Part shown: one piece after another, positions 1 through 8,094 of the stretch | Position numbering within the stretch: the stretch's first letter is position 1 | Layout: each line of letters begins with the position of its first letter | Virus record (IMG/VR): IMGVR_UViG_3300032092_000142 | Span: 1-32,445 of that record | Length of the DNA: 32,445 bases | Direction: 5' to 3' (one strand) | Origin: a virus | The notes under the pieces: generated by a model | Told to the model about the DNA's origin: nothing | Seen by the model: only the letters and a program-made list of their open reading frames with translations | The model's database searches: none | Made by a program: the position numbers and the translations under genes

Positions 1-2
1 AA

Positions 3-884
3 ACAGCGGAACTTCTCAATGACAGACCGGTTCCGTTTATTCAACACGCTGCAAATGGGAATAGCGCAATCATTTATTTTCATTCAAAGGACAATCCGTT
101 TGGCGGTTATGATCGTATTGCTCAGGATTTACAGGGCAGGGGCGAGGAAGAAATCCTAACGCGAGCCTACGGTGTTCCAACCAAGAGTGCGTCCACCCGC
201 TTCCCTATGTTCTCGCGTGAGGTTAATGTCATACCACATGACAAAATACCGCGTGATAACGTAACACGCTACATGGTCTTAGACCCGGCTGGGCGCAAGA
301 ACTGGTTCATGTGTTGGATAGCCGTAGATGAAAGCGAAACCTACTACGTCTATCGTGAGTGGCCTGATGTAAACGTGGGAGACTGGGCCAAGTGGCATGG
401 AGGTAAATGGATAGGAGGAGACGGCAGTAAAGGGCTTGGCTACGGCATTAAGAACTACGTTGACCTAATTATCAGGTCGGAGTCAGACGACAAGGAAGAG
501 ATACTAGATAGGCTCATTGACCCGCGCCTTGGCGCAGCTAAATATCAATCACAGAACGGGGCGAGTTCTATAATTGAAGACTTGGCGGACAACGGACTGA
601 CATTCAATCCCGCCCCCGGTTTGGACATTGAGGACGGCATCCAAGCCATCCAAAGCAAGATGGCATACAATCGTAAGGCCAAGATGGATAGCCTCAACCG
701 ACCACGCTTCTATGTTTCAGAAAATTGCCAGAACATCATCACTGCCCTTCAGGAATATACGGGAGACGGAGGAACAGATGAAGCATGGAAAGACCCGATA
801 GACGTTATCCGCTATGCGTGCATTGACGGCATACGCTGGATGGATAAGACAATACAACAACCAAAACGAAGGAGCGGATACTAA
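3..884 (+). CDS. terL: Terminase large subunit, C-terminal part (5' end outside window)
   Basis: The reading frame is open from base 3 with no start, so the gene is cut by the window edge; about 293 residues remain. What is left looks like the RNase H-fold nuclease half of a large terminase, the motor that cuts concatemeric DNA and packages it through the portal. The visible signature is the strand-Asp motif MVLDPAG followed by a hydrophobic strand and an aromatic YYVYREW strand, then LIDPRLGA, and near the end KDPIDVIRYAC, the usual place of the last metal-binding acid. The ATPase domain must lie upstream of the window. The stop codon overlaps the next start as TAATG. Its position just before a portal gene supports the call strongly. 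Confidence 0.9.
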   Translation, partial: TAELLNDRPVPFIQHAANGNSAIIYFHSKDNPFGGYDRIAQDLQGRGEEEILTRAYGVPTKSASTRFPMFSREVNVIPHDKIPRDNVTRYMVLDPAGRKNWFMCWIAVDESETYYVYREWPDVNVGDWAKWHGGKWIGGDGSKGLGYGIKNYVDLIIRSESDDKEEILDRLIDPRLGAAKYQSQNGASSIIEDLADNGLTFNPAPGLDIEDGIQAIQSKMAYNRKAKMDSLNRPRFYVSENCQNIITALQEYTGDGGTDEAWKDPIDVIRYACIDGIRWMDKTIQQPKRRSGY

Positions 885-1270
885 TGGCTAAAGTAAAAAT
901 CATCACGCTGGCCGACAGGCTGGGCAAGACAGTTAATGAGCTGCTTAAAATTAAAGCGGCCAAGCTAAAAGAGGGGTTGCACTACTCGGGCTACGGAAAG
1001 AACACCTACCTCACTGAAGAAGCCGTAGAGTTAATTGAGCTATCGCTTGAGGCTCCGCTTGCTGTTCCAAACAAAATTAGGGCAACGGTGTTGATGGAAG
1101 CCCGCAATCCACGATGGGTTTACGCAAAGCTAGAGGGGCATGAAGGCAAGGTGCCTGTTGCAATCCCTCGCAAACTCCGTGGTAAGCTGTTGGGCAAACG
1201 AATAAATGTTGACGCAATTACAGACTCATCCGGTGGAACTACCTATCGCCATGAAATGCTTGGAGATTGA
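884..1270 (+). CDS. Small protein with HTH-like N-terminus, next to terminase
   Basis: This is a 128-residue protein that starts inside the terminase stop (TAATG), so it is probably translationally coupled. Residues 5-55 have the look of a small helical DNA-binding domain (LADRLGKTVNELL, then KNTYLTEEAVELI), faintly like the N-terminal helical domain of IF-2. The second half is strand-rich and basic (RWVYAKLEGHEGKVPVAIPRKLRGK). I do not recognise the family. A role in packaging or DNA end recognition is conceivable from the position only. Confidence 0.75.
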   Translation: MAKVKIITLADRLGKTVNELLKIKAAKLKEGLHYSGYGKNTYLTEEAVELIELSLEAPLAVPNKIRATVLMEARNPRWVYAKLEGHEGKVPVAIPRKLRGKLLGKRINVDAITDSSGGTTYRHEMLGD

Positions 1271-1463
1271 TATTACATTGGACCGTAAGTGGCAGGATGA
1301 ACAGATTGATCGTCTGTTGGGTTTTGAAATTTTGCAACGAACACTTCACGCTGAATACCAACCAATTGAAGCTGCTGTCCTAGCGGACAAGGTGGCAATT
1401 GATAAGGGTGCAGCCTATCGCATCATTCGCGCTATTGGACAAAATCTAAATGGAAAACGATAA
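1251..1463 (+). CDS. Small hypothetical protein between terminase and portal
   Basis: From the ATG at 1251 this encodes 70 residues (MKCLEIDITLDRKW...); an in-frame upstream ATG at 1206 would add 15 residues but push the overlap with the previous gene to 65 nt, so 1251 is preferred (20 nt overlap). The end overlaps the portal start by 14 nt. The protein is mostly helical with the segment AAVLADKVAIDKGAAYRIIRAIG, which resembles a helix-turn-helix-like pair. No family was recognised. Confidence 0.65.
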   Translation: MKCLEIDITLDRKWQDEQIDRLLGFEILQRTLHAEYQPIEAAVLADKVAIDKGAAYRIIRAIGQNLNGKR

Positions 1464-3561
1464 TCAAGAAGCACTTATTTACGTTCAGGATAAGCCAAAT
1501 GTTATGGCTATCCGTAATGCGTATGAACGCACTACCACTGACCTCAATTTCTATTTTGACCAGTGTGCTGACGCCTATGACAATCGGCGCAACTTGTGGT
1601 CGGGCAAGTCCGAGGATTTACGCAAGGGTGGAAGCGATGCCTTCCCGTGGAAGGGTGCATCCGATCAGGAGGCTCATGTCATTAACGAGCGCATCAATCG
1701 TTATGTGGCAATGTTCATGTCTTCGCTTAACCGCGCTAACATTCGCGCCTATCCCGTTGAGTCTGGCGACATTGGCCGCGCCCGCGTTACGAGTGCTTTC
1801 CTAAAGTGGATGGTGGCTAGTTACATTCCTCAGTTCAAGCGGCAGATGGAGCTTGGGGCCAACTACCTTCTTGAGCGTGGCATTATGATTACCTATGTGG
1901 GCTGGCAAAAAGAAGATCGCATCTTCAAGCAGAAGCTCACACTAGATCAGCTCCAACAGGTTAGTCCTGATTTGGTTAAGGCCATCTTGGAGAAAAAATC
2001 TGACGACCAACTGGTTGAGCTTTTGAAAGGTCAATTCAATGGAATGACCGACAAGAAAGCCAAGCGTGCCCTAAACGATTTGCGTAAGACCGGCAACGCA
2101 GAGTTCCCCATCATTCGGCGCAGCGTAGATTGCCCAATGGTTCAGGCCATTGCTCCAGATGGAGATGTTTTATTTCCGTCTTACACCACCGACCCACAGA
2201 AAGTTCCCTATTGCTTCTGGCGTGTGTTGATGAGTGCCCAGCAGCTTAAAAATAAAATTGCAACAGAGGGTTGGGATGAGAGTTGGGTTGATTATGTAAT
2301 TGAGAATTGCGGCGAAGAAGGCGACCCAATCAACAACAATAACAACAACACCAATTTTACCTACAAATCCACGACGTATGACGCCAGTGAGTTGTTTGAA
2401 GTGATTTATTGCTACCAACGCTTAGTCGATGAGGACAACGCAGAGGGTATTTATTGCACCGTTTTCCATAGAAACGTAATTGGTAAGCAAAACGTAGAGG
2501 ATTATGCAAAGCATGAGCTTCTGAACGGCTACGAAGACTACCCGTTTGTCGTAACAAAGATTAGCGAGGACAACAAACGCCTCTACGATCTCCAAAGTTT
2601 TGCTGATTTGCTTAAAGGAATCCAGTGGCAAACAAAAGTTGAGCGCGATAGCCGCACAGACCGCAACTCGCTTGCTACTCTTCCGTGGATTGAGCATCCA
2701 ATGGGCTTCCCGCCTAGCGATATTCGTCCCGGTGGCCTCCTTCCTTATCGTCGCCAAGGTGAAATTCGTTACGGCCCAACGCCACAATACAATCCCGGCT
2801 CGGTGGAGATGGAAAACACCCTGCTTACGCAAGCCGACAAGCTAATTGGTTTGGATGTTGGCAATCCATTGTCCACAATTCAGCAGCAGTATTTCGTGGA
2901 TAAGTTCCTAACTCACGTTAAGGATGTTCTACGCCTGTCATACAAGTGCTATCAACGGTTTGGACCAGATCAAGTGTTCTTCCGCGTAACAGGCGTTTCC
3001 GACCCACAGAAGTTTAGCAAGGGCGACCCTAACGAAAACTTTGACATCATCATCAACTACGACGTTCTGCATAACGACCCAGACAACGTGGAGACACAGC
3101 TCGGTCAGTTTGTCCAATTGATGCAGCTTGATAGAAATGGCCGCATTGACGTTGATGCCTTGCTTGAAATTAGCGGCTCAGCCATCAATCCTGTCATTGC
3201 AGACGCTATTCTGCGGCCACGCGAGCAAGCTCAGGAGCAAGTGGTCAAACAGGTCACGGATGACTTGTCTAAGATTTACGCTGGCATTGAGGTGGGCGCA
3301 CGTCCTAATGGTGCTCAAATTGCTATGCAGGTTCTTCAGCAATACAGCCAGCAGCCTGACGTTATGCAGCGTTTACAGCAGGATAAGGCATTTGCGGCTC
3401 GCTTCCAGAAGTATGCCCAGCAATACCAGTTCCAAATGCAGCAAACTCAGAACGCTGAGATTGGTCGTATTGGCACAGCTCCCGCCGAAATGGGCGGAAT
3501 GCAAACACAAGGTATGCAGCAAGCTCCAGCGGGTATGGCCCCCGGCCCACAACAATACTAA
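1450..3561 (+). CDS. Portal protein
   Basis: This 703-residue protein is the likely dodecameric portal at the head vertex through which DNA is packaged and ejected. It has the hallmark FPWKGASD near residues 65-72, found at the start of many P22/T7-type portals, followed by the ERINRYVAMFMSSL helix and long alpha/beta wing and stem regions. The last ~100 residues are rich in Gln, Met and Ala (QQYSQQPDVMQRLQQDKAF, then GMQTQGMQQAPAG), as in portal barrel tails that extend into the capsid. Length matches the 600-750 residue podovirus class. It lies directly between terminase and scaffold/capsid genes, the canonical position. Confidence 0.92.
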   Translation: MENDNQEALIYVQDKPNVMAIRNAYERTTTDLNFYFDQCADAYDNRRNLWSGKSEDLRKGGSDAFPWKGASDQEAHVINERINRYVAMFMSSLNRANIRAYPVESGDIGRARVTSAFLKWMVASYIPQFKRQMELGANYLLERGIMITYVGWQKEDRIFKQKLTLDQLQQVSPDLVKAILEKKSDDQLVELLKGQFNGMTDKKAKRALNDLRKTGNAEFPIIRRSVDCPMVQAIAPDGDVLFPSYTTDPQKVPYCFWRVLMSAQQLKNKIATEGWDESWVDYVIENCGEEGDPINNNNNNTNFTYKSTTYDASELFEVIYCYQRLVDEDNAEGIYCTVFHRNVIGKQNVEDYAKHELLNGYEDYPFVVTKISEDNKRLYDLQSFADLLKGIQWQTKVERDSRTDRNSLATLPWIEHPMGFPPSDIRPGGLLPYRRQGEIRYGPTPQYNPGSVEMENTLLTQADKLIGLDVGNPLSTIQQQYFVDKFLTHVKDVLRLSYKCYQRFGPDQVFFRVTGVSDPQKFSKGDPNENFDIIINYDVLHNDPDNVETQLGQFVQLMQLDRNGRIDVDALLEISGSAINPVIADAILRPREQAQEQVVKQVTDDLSKIYAGIEVGARPNGAQIAMQVLQQYSQQPDVMQRLQQDKAFAARFQKYAQQYQFQMQQTQNAEIGRIGTAPAEMGGMQTQGMQQAPAGMAPGPQQY

Positions 3562-3564
3562 TTC

Positions 3565-3777
3565 ATGGACATTAAAAAACTAGAACATCTTTCGCACAAC
3601 GAAACCTTTGTTGATTTCCTTGAAGAAATTCACAACACACGCGAAGCCCTCATTCAACAGCTTCATGACGTAAGTGCTGATAGGATTCAGCAGATTAGCG
3701 GACGTATTCTCCAATGCGACGAAATCCTCGTAGCTGGTGGCTTCAACACCATCCAGCTGCGACGGATGGGGAGATAG
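3565..3777 (+). CDS. Small helical protein between portal and scaffold
   Basis: This is a 70-residue protein starting 3 nt after the portal stop. It is nearly all helical with charged heptad-like segments (FLEEIHNTREALIQQLHDV, then RIQQISGRILQCDEILVAGG). Small helical proteins of this size commonly follow the portal in podovirus head modules, but I cannot assign a function. Its stop is immediately followed by the CCA end of a tRNA gene on the other strand, with no spare bases. Confidence 0.7.
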   Translation: MDIKKLEHLSHNETFVDFLEEIHNTREALIQQLHDVSADRIQQISGRILQCDEILVAGGFNTIQLRRMGR

Positions 3778-3852
3778 TGGAGCCCCCGATAGGGATTGAA
3801 CCTACGACAGCCAGTTTACAAAACTGGTGCTCTACCACTGAGCTACAAGGGC
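3778..3852 (-). tRNA. tRNA-Thr (anticodon TGT), encoded antisense to the head operon
   Basis: On the minus strand the sequence folds as a full cloverleaf. The acceptor GCCCTTG (3852-3846) pairs with CGGGGGC with several G-T wobbles. The D-arm is AGCTCAGTGGTAGAGC. The anticodon stem CCAGT/ACTGG holds the loop TTTGTAA, giving anticodon TGT, which reads ACA threonine codons. The T-arm contains GGTTCAATCC. The discriminator is T, and CCA is encoded directly at 3780-3778. No intron or mismatch in the anticodon stem is seen. It sits opposite to the surrounding virion genes. Confidence 0.93.
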
Positions 3853-3882
3853 GTTTAATGTTTCTCTATGCCTAGCCGTAAA

Positions 3883-3905
3883 ATAGCAAACAAAAACCTT
3901 GCTAT
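3883..3905. repeat. 7-bp perfect inverted repeat upstream of scaffold gene
   Basis: ATAGCAA (3883-3889) and TTGCTAT (3899-3905) form a perfect inverted repeat with a 9-nt spacer. It overlaps a candidate extended -10 promoter and could be an operator or a weak hairpin; there is no T-run making it a terminator. Confidence 0.4.
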
Positions 3906-3908
3906 GAT
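3901..3908 (+). promoter_or_regulatory. Candidate extended -10 promoter for scaffold/capsid
   Basis: TTGCTATGAT contains the TGn extension and TATGAT, one mismatch from the TATAAT consensus. No convincing -35 lies 17 bp upstream, which is acceptable for extended -10 promoters. A start about 7 nt downstream would make a transcript beginning near 3915, ahead of the ATG at 3955 but after the alternative ATG at 3868. It lies where the antisense tRNA interrupts the operon. Confidence 0.35.
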
Positions 3909-3954
3909 GCTAGCACGCAATCGCTGTGGCGTAAAGTCAGCGGAAAACAATAAT

Positions 3955-5058
3955 ATGTCTAATGTCGCACCGTCCGCCGCTGGGGACGATAAACCAACAG
4001 TGAGTAATGATAAGTCTAACATCACGATGAACGAATATGCTGTTCGTCGTTTGGGTGAGCTTAAAGCCAAGCCTCCGGCTCCTGTAACACAGAAGCAAGA
4101 GATTGTCGAAGAGCCCACTATTAAGGCCGCGCCAGCGGAAGAGGGAGATACTGAATCGCCAGACCCACAGGAAGGTGGCGAAGCTCAGGATTCAACCAAC
4201 ACCAAAGGCAAGGATGTTCTTTCACAACTTGACCTAACGGAATTGTCAAATGATGACATTGCCGAGCTTGCTCAAAAGGGTAAATCTGGTCTGCTTAAAC
4301 GCATTGCGGAACTTACGGCCAAACGAAAAATGGCTGAGGAACGCATGGCGCAAATGGAGTCCTATATCCAACAGCAGAGCAATAAAACCGCCCTTGAGCC
4401 AAAGGTTGAGAACAACCCCTACGAACACATCAAAACTGCGGACGAACTCAGTAAACAATCTGAGCAAGTTAACGAAGTTATTGAGTGGGCTGAGGATGTT
4501 CTTGATAAAGCTGAGACTCTTGGATACGAGGATATTGCCGCCAGTGTGGATGGCAAAGACCTTACCAAAGCTGAGGTAAAAGATCATTTGCGTCGTGCGA
4601 GAAAAGCACGGGACAAATATCTTCCCGCCCAGCAAAAAGAGTTGAATGCCAAGGAACAGCGCAAGTCGCTACGTTCCGCCTTTCAGAACCAAGCTACAAG
4701 AGAGTTGGATTGGCTGTCTTCGCAAGAAGACAACGATGTTCGTCGCCAATACCAAGCAATGATGTCCGACCCACGCCTCAAAAACATTGAGGATGTAATG
4801 CCGGAAATTGCTCCTCAACTCCCATACCTGTTGGCGCACGCCGCTAACTCGCTGTATGGCCGAAAACTCATCAGTCTTGATAAGCCCGGTCACAAGGTCA
4901 ATCCGCCCGGTAGTCCCGATCTATATGCCGCACCTAATGAGCGGCCAGTAGTGAAGGGCGAAAAGGCCGTGAAAGACGCTAGAACGCGCCTTATGGACTC
5001 AGGAAGCATAGGCGACTATATTGCCTTCCGCACCCTTCAAAAAACTAAACGCAAGTAA
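3955..5058 (+). CDS. Putative capsid scaffolding protein
   Basis: From ATG 3955 this encodes 367 residues. The first 100 are disordered and rich in Pro, Glu, Ala and Lys; the middle is a long charged helix with coiled-coil character (RIAELTAKRKMAEERMAQME, then EQVNEVIEWAEDVLDKAETL); the C-terminus is basic (FRTLQKTKRK), like the coat-binding helix-turn-helix at the end of P22 scaffold. Position between portal and major capsid protein, high charge and lack of cysteine-rich or enzymatic motifs all fit a scaffold. An in-frame ATG at 3868 would add 29 basic residues; 3955 is chosen because an A-rich leader directly precedes it and the candidate promoter lies between the two ATGs. Confidence 0.8.
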   Translation: MSNVAPSAAGDDKPTVSNDKSNITMNEYAVRRLGELKAKPPAPVTQKQEIVEEPTIKAAPAEEGDTESPDPQEGGEAQDSTNTKGKDVLSQLDLTELSNDDIAELAQKGKSGLLKRIAELTAKRKMAEERMAQMESYIQQQSNKTALEPKVENNPYEHIKTADELSKQSEQVNEVIEWAEDVLDKAETLGYEDIAASVDGKDLTKAEVKDHLRRARKARDKYLPAQQKELNAKEQRKSLRSAFQNQATRELDWLSSQEDNDVRRQYQAMMSDPRLKNIEDVMPEIAPQLPYLLAHAANSLYGRKLISLDKPGHKVNPPGSPDLYAAPNERPVVKGEKAVKDARTRLMDSGSIGDYIAFRTLQKTKRK

Positions 5059-5070
5059 ACTTTTAATAAT

Positions 5071-6057
5071 ATGGCCTTTTCTAATACCTACGATACAACT
5101 AATACCGGTTCCGCTGTTTCTAACCGCGAAGACCTCACAGACGTTCTGACGATCCTCGCTCCCGAGGAGACACCAGTTCTTTCGTCCGCCTCTAAATCCA
5201 AAGCTACCGCTACCTACGTTGAGTGGACTGTCGATAGCCTTGCTGCCCCCACCACAACGGGCGTTGCAGAAGGTGCAGACGTTACCTCATTCACGGACAA
5301 ATTCTCTAACCGCGCTCGCCTTGGTAACTATATCCAAAAGTTCCGCCGCGACTACATGGTTAGCGACTTGCAGAACGCTGTTGACAGCGTTGGTCCAGCA
5401 AAGATTGCCCAAGCTGAGGCAAAATCGGTTCGCGAAATCAAGCGCGACATCGAGGCTACTCTCTGCTCTAACAACGACCGTTCGATTGAGGACGGCGCGG
5501 GCACGCCATACGGCCTTCGTGGTCTTGGCGACTGGATTGATAGCGCAGGTCCAGCAGACGTTCCAGCAGCCTATCGCACCCCAGCGGGTTCGATTCAGGG
5601 CTCCGGCACGACCTTCACGGAAACCGTTTTCAATAATCTCATCACCAGCATCTTCCGCGTTACTGGCATGAGCAACGGTTTGACGCTTGTTGCCGACACA
5701 TCGCTTCGTCGCGTTATCAGCGACTTTGCTCGCACCTCGGGTAGCTCGGACTACTCGGTTCGCAAAGTTAGCTATGATGGCGGCGAGGCGTCTATTAAGC
5801 TGTCGGTTGAACTCTACGAGTCCGACCACGGCATCGTGTCCATCGTCAACATGAATCCTGATTGCGCTCCAGATACGACCAACAAGGACACCGGCTACTT
5901 GGTTAATCCCGAGTATTACGGCATTGCTGAACTCATCCCAACTGGCTCGACCCGTCTCCCCAACCTTGGTGGTGGCGAACGCGGCTACGTTGACTGCGCC
6001 TTGACTCTCATCGTGAAACACCCCGGTGCTCACGGCAAGATCACTGCCCTCACATAA
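5071..6057 (+). CDS. Major capsid protein (SU10-like, DUF5309-type)
   Basis: This 328-residue protein is recognised as an HK97-fold major capsid protein of the SU10-like group from its N-terminal pattern LTDVLTILAPEETPVLSS, followed by a SKATATYVEW strand and the YIQKFRRDYMVSDLQNAVD region, in which residues lead into the long spine helix (AKIAQAEAKSVREIKRDIEA). Later come the A-domain-like segment NGLTLVADTSLRRVISDF and the C-terminal strand GYVDCALTLIVKHPGAHGKI. It forms the icosahedral or prolate shell. The start lies in an A/T-rich leader (TTTTAATAATATG) without Shine-Dalgarno, surprising for the most abundant phage protein. Confidence 0.9.
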   Translation: MAFSNTYDTTNTGSAVSNREDLTDVLTILAPEETPVLSSASKSKATATYVEWTVDSLAAPTTTGVAEGADVTSFTDKFSNRARLGNYIQKFRRDYMVSDLQNAVDSVGPAKIAQAEAKSVREIKRDIEATLCSNNDRSIEDGAGTPYGLRGLGDWIDSAGPADVPAAYRTPAGSIQGSGTTFTETVFNNLITSIFRVTGMSNGLTLVADTSLRRVISDFARTSGSSDYSVRKVSYDGGEASIKLSVELYESDHGIVSIVNMNPDCAPDTTNKDTGYLVNPEYYGIAELIPTGSTRLPNLGGGERGYVDCALTLIVKHPGAHGKITALT

Positions 6058-6078
6058 TCCAACGAAAGGAATACCAAT

Positions 6079-6543
6079 ATGCCTAAACTCACAGTAAATG
6101 AAAGCGCGTTCGGGATGACCGACGAGCTTGTTATCGACTTCACAGCCTTCTCGGTTGCCAATGCTGGCACTTTGGCTGACAACGCAACCAAGACATTCAC
6201 ATATGCCATTCCAGCCGGAACTATGGTTACGGATGTCTCGGCCTATCTGGTGACTGCGTTCGACGACAGTGGCGGCGGCGATGAGCTGAACGTCATTGTT
6301 GGCGACGGCTCGGACGATGATGGCTTTCTGACAACTGCGGCTCTGCACGTTGACCAGACTGAAATCACCTACGTTGCTGATACGGGTGCCTACATCGACA
6401 ATGAAAACGGCAAGGTTTATACCGTGGCCGACACCATTGATCTGAAGTTCACCCCCAACGTCTCGACTGGTACGGATTACTCGCTCAACGAGCTCACCGC
6501 TGGTCAGGTGAAGTTTAAGTTCCGCTTGGTCAGTCTCGCCTAA
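6079..6543 (+). CDS. Probable capsid decoration/stabilisation protein
   Basis: This 154-residue acidic, strand-rich protein lies directly downstream of the major capsid gene and ends before a terminator, so it is expected at high level with the capsid. It has the pattern FTYAIPAGTMVTDVSAYLVT, then an Asp/Gly-rich loop (DDSGGGDELNVIVGDGSDDD) and a closing strand VKFKFRLVSLA, consistent with a beta-sandwich. This is one of the few genes here with a good Shine-Dalgarno (AAAGGA, 9 nt before ATG). The decoration role is inferred from position and composition, not from a recognised motif. Confidence 0.65.
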   Translation: MPKLTVNESAFGMTDELVIDFTAFSVANAGTLADNATKTFTYAIPAGTMVTDVSAYLVTAFDDSGGGDELNVIVGDGSDDDGFLTTAALHVDQTEITYVADTGAYIDNENGKVYTVADTIDLKFTPNVSTGTDYSLNELTAGQVKFKFRLVSLA

Positions 6544-6567
6544 GCCAACTTTTTAGTTGTGTTAAAC

Positions 6568-6604
6568 TTGGCCACCTCTTAACTGGGGTGGCCAATTTCG
6601 TTTT
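6568..6604 (+). terminator. Rho-independent terminator after capsid genes
   Basis: TTGGCCACC (6568-6576) pairs perfectly with GGTGGCCAA (6587-6595), extended by two more pairs around a TTAACT loop, and is followed by ATTTCGTTTT. The T-run is interrupted, so read-through into the downstream tail genes is likely, giving capsid protein in excess over tail proteins. Confidence 0.75.
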
Positions 6605-6606
6605 GC

Positions 6607-6915
6607 ATGAATATCATCAATACACCAAAAACCTATTCCAAAGAAGAAATTGATAACGAGCTTATCAACATCGTGAAAGAGAGTCTTGTGGAAGAAAAGG
6701 CAACAGAGTTTGAGCGCACCAATGTAGCTCGCGCACAAGCCTCTGTGATGAAAAACCACAAGAGCATTCCCGGCCTAGGGAAGTGCATAGGCGTTATGCC
6801 GGGACGTGAGTATTTTCGGCTTGTGAAGAAATACGGATACGAGACGGTTCACAGCAAAGATTTCATGCGATTTTTCAACAAGAAGATGCCTGAACTTTCC
6901 CCTAATAGAGTTTAA
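6607..6915 (+). CDS. Small conserved-looking hypothetical protein in head-tail module
   Basis: This 102-residue basic helical protein begins just after the terminator. Its C-terminal half (IPGLGKCIGVMPGREYFRLV, ending FMRFFNKKMPELSPNRV) is compact and looks like a folded domain. It overlaps the next gene as TAATG. I do not recognise a function; its position before the adaptor suggests a head-completion or assembly role. Confidence 0.65.
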   Translation: MNIINTPKTYSKEEIDNELINIVKESLVEEKATEFERTNVARAQASVMKNHKSIPGLGKCIGVMPGREYFRLVKKYGYETVHSKDFMRFFNKKMPELSPNRV

Positions 6916-7778
6916 TGAAAAACAAGTCATATTCCGAGTTGCTAGCACTTGTCCAAGCTCTTTCGGGCGTGGATGCGTTCACTGTGCTTGAACAATCGAA
7001 AGTGTTGGCAATGGCCAATCGTCGCTTGTATGAGGCGTATGACTTTAGCCCAACATGGCCGCGTTACATCGTGGGCGCACAGGTGAGGCCAGCTACAAAT
7101 AATTTAATTTCCCGTGAATACGATCATGTTGCTGGAGTTAGAACATCATCGTCTGCTTCGCGTAACGGGACAACGGTTACAATCGTTTGCACGGCTTCTA
7201 TCAGTTTTGTTGCTGGTATGACTGTTGTTGTGTCAGGGCTCACTGGAACGGTTAGCCCCAATGGAACCCAGACAGTTGTAAGCATTGAAACAACCAACCT
7301 GAGTAACGACACATTTACTTACAGCCTTGCATCCGGAACAGGGGTTGAGACGTATAGCGGCACCGCCACCGTGTCACCTGCAGCCATTGACGACATCTCG
7401 GACTACAACCGTATCTGGAACGCCAATCCTTTTGGCTCAAATCCGTCCTACGAATACGACTTTTTTGTTGATAGCAATGGCGCGACAGTTATTAACAACG
7501 CGACAGGCAACCTTGGATTTTGGGTTGGCTACAAAAAGGAATGGCCCGGTCCATACACCACCGCCTCAGTTGATATTCCGCTAGAGTTCTTCCACTATGC
7601 AGCTCACGCTACCTATGCTGATTTCCTTCGTATGGACGGTCAGGTTGACAAGGCTATTGCCGAAGAACAAATTGCCATGAGCTACCTTATGCTAGAGTTG
7701 AGCAAGGCCCAGAATCAGCGCAATAACAACTTCTTGTTTCGCCGCATTTCTACCTACGTTTCAACACAATCACGCTAA
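6915..7778 (+). CDS. Head-tail adaptor-like protein with inserted beta module
   Basis: The 287-residue protein has an N-terminal helical part (SYSELLALVQALSGVD, then ANRRLYEAYDFSPTW) and a C-terminal helical bundle (FFHYAAHATYADFLRMDG, then EEQIAMSYLMLELSKAQNQR), typical of adaptor proteins (T7 gp11/P22 gp4 class) that dock to the portal bottom. Residues about 79-154 are an inserted Ser/Thr/Val-rich beta module (GTTVTIVCTA...GLTGTVSPNGTQTVVSIE...NDTFTYSL) that also appears twice in the nozzle-like protein at 12306-14486. The role is inferred from architecture and gene order. Confidence 0.65.
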   Translation: MKNKSYSELLALVQALSGVDAFTVLEQSKVLAMANRRLYEAYDFSPTWPRYIVGAQVRPATNNLISREYDHVAGVRTSSSASRNGTTVTIVCTASISFVAGMTVVVSGLTGTVSPNGTQTVVSIETTNLSNDTFTYSLASGTGVETYSGTATVSPAAIDDISDYNRIWNANPFGSNPSYEYDFFVDSNGATVINNATGNLGFWVGYKKEWPGPYTTASVDIPLEFFHYAAHATYADFLRMDGQVDKAIAEEQIAMSYLMLELSKAQNQRNNNFLFRRISTYVSTQSR

Positions 7779-8092
7779 TGAATAATTCCCTTGTTGTTAA
7801 TCTCTATCCGTCTCCAACTGGGGAAGCGGACGAACGACTTGCCGTAAGCACAGCGGCAGTTGCTCTTACGAATGTCTGGTCTTCGTCCAAGACGAAATAC
7901 ATCCTGATTGATATTCAGGGTGATGATGTTATGGTGACTTTTGACGGTAGCACACCTACCGCTACGAATGGTCATTTGTTTAAGAAACTGACGCCTCCGT
8001 TTTTCTGGAATAAGAGCACGGCTCTTGCGGCTAAGTTTATCCGCGCTGCTTCTACTGATGCTTCGGTTCACGCAACCCCATTTACTGTCTAA
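7778..8092 (+). CDS. Small beta-rich protein, paralogue 1 of tandem pair
   Basis: This 104-residue protein contains the segment VMVTFDGSTPTATNGHLFKK, matching VRLTIDGSTPTVSAGHIFKD in the next gene. This DGSTPT..GH block occurs in small phage structural proteins of the head-tail region. Its start overlaps the previous stop (TAATG). It is likely a head completion, stopper or decoration protein of beta-sandwich type; the exact role is unknown. Confidence 0.65.
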   Translation: MNNSLVVNLYPSPTGEADERLAVSTAAVALTNVWSSSKTKYILIDIQGDDVMVTFDGSTPTATNGHLFKKLTPPFFWNKSTALAAKFIRAASTDASVHATPFTV

Positions 8093-8094
8093 CC

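Noticed and set aside
3778-3852. tRNA gene as a phage attachment site
   Set aside because: No integrase or duplicated tRNA end is visible in the window.
5287-6348. Long minus-strand frame of 353 residues opposite the capsid gene
   Set aside because: It overlaps two well supported plus-strand genes and has the composition of an antisense shadow.
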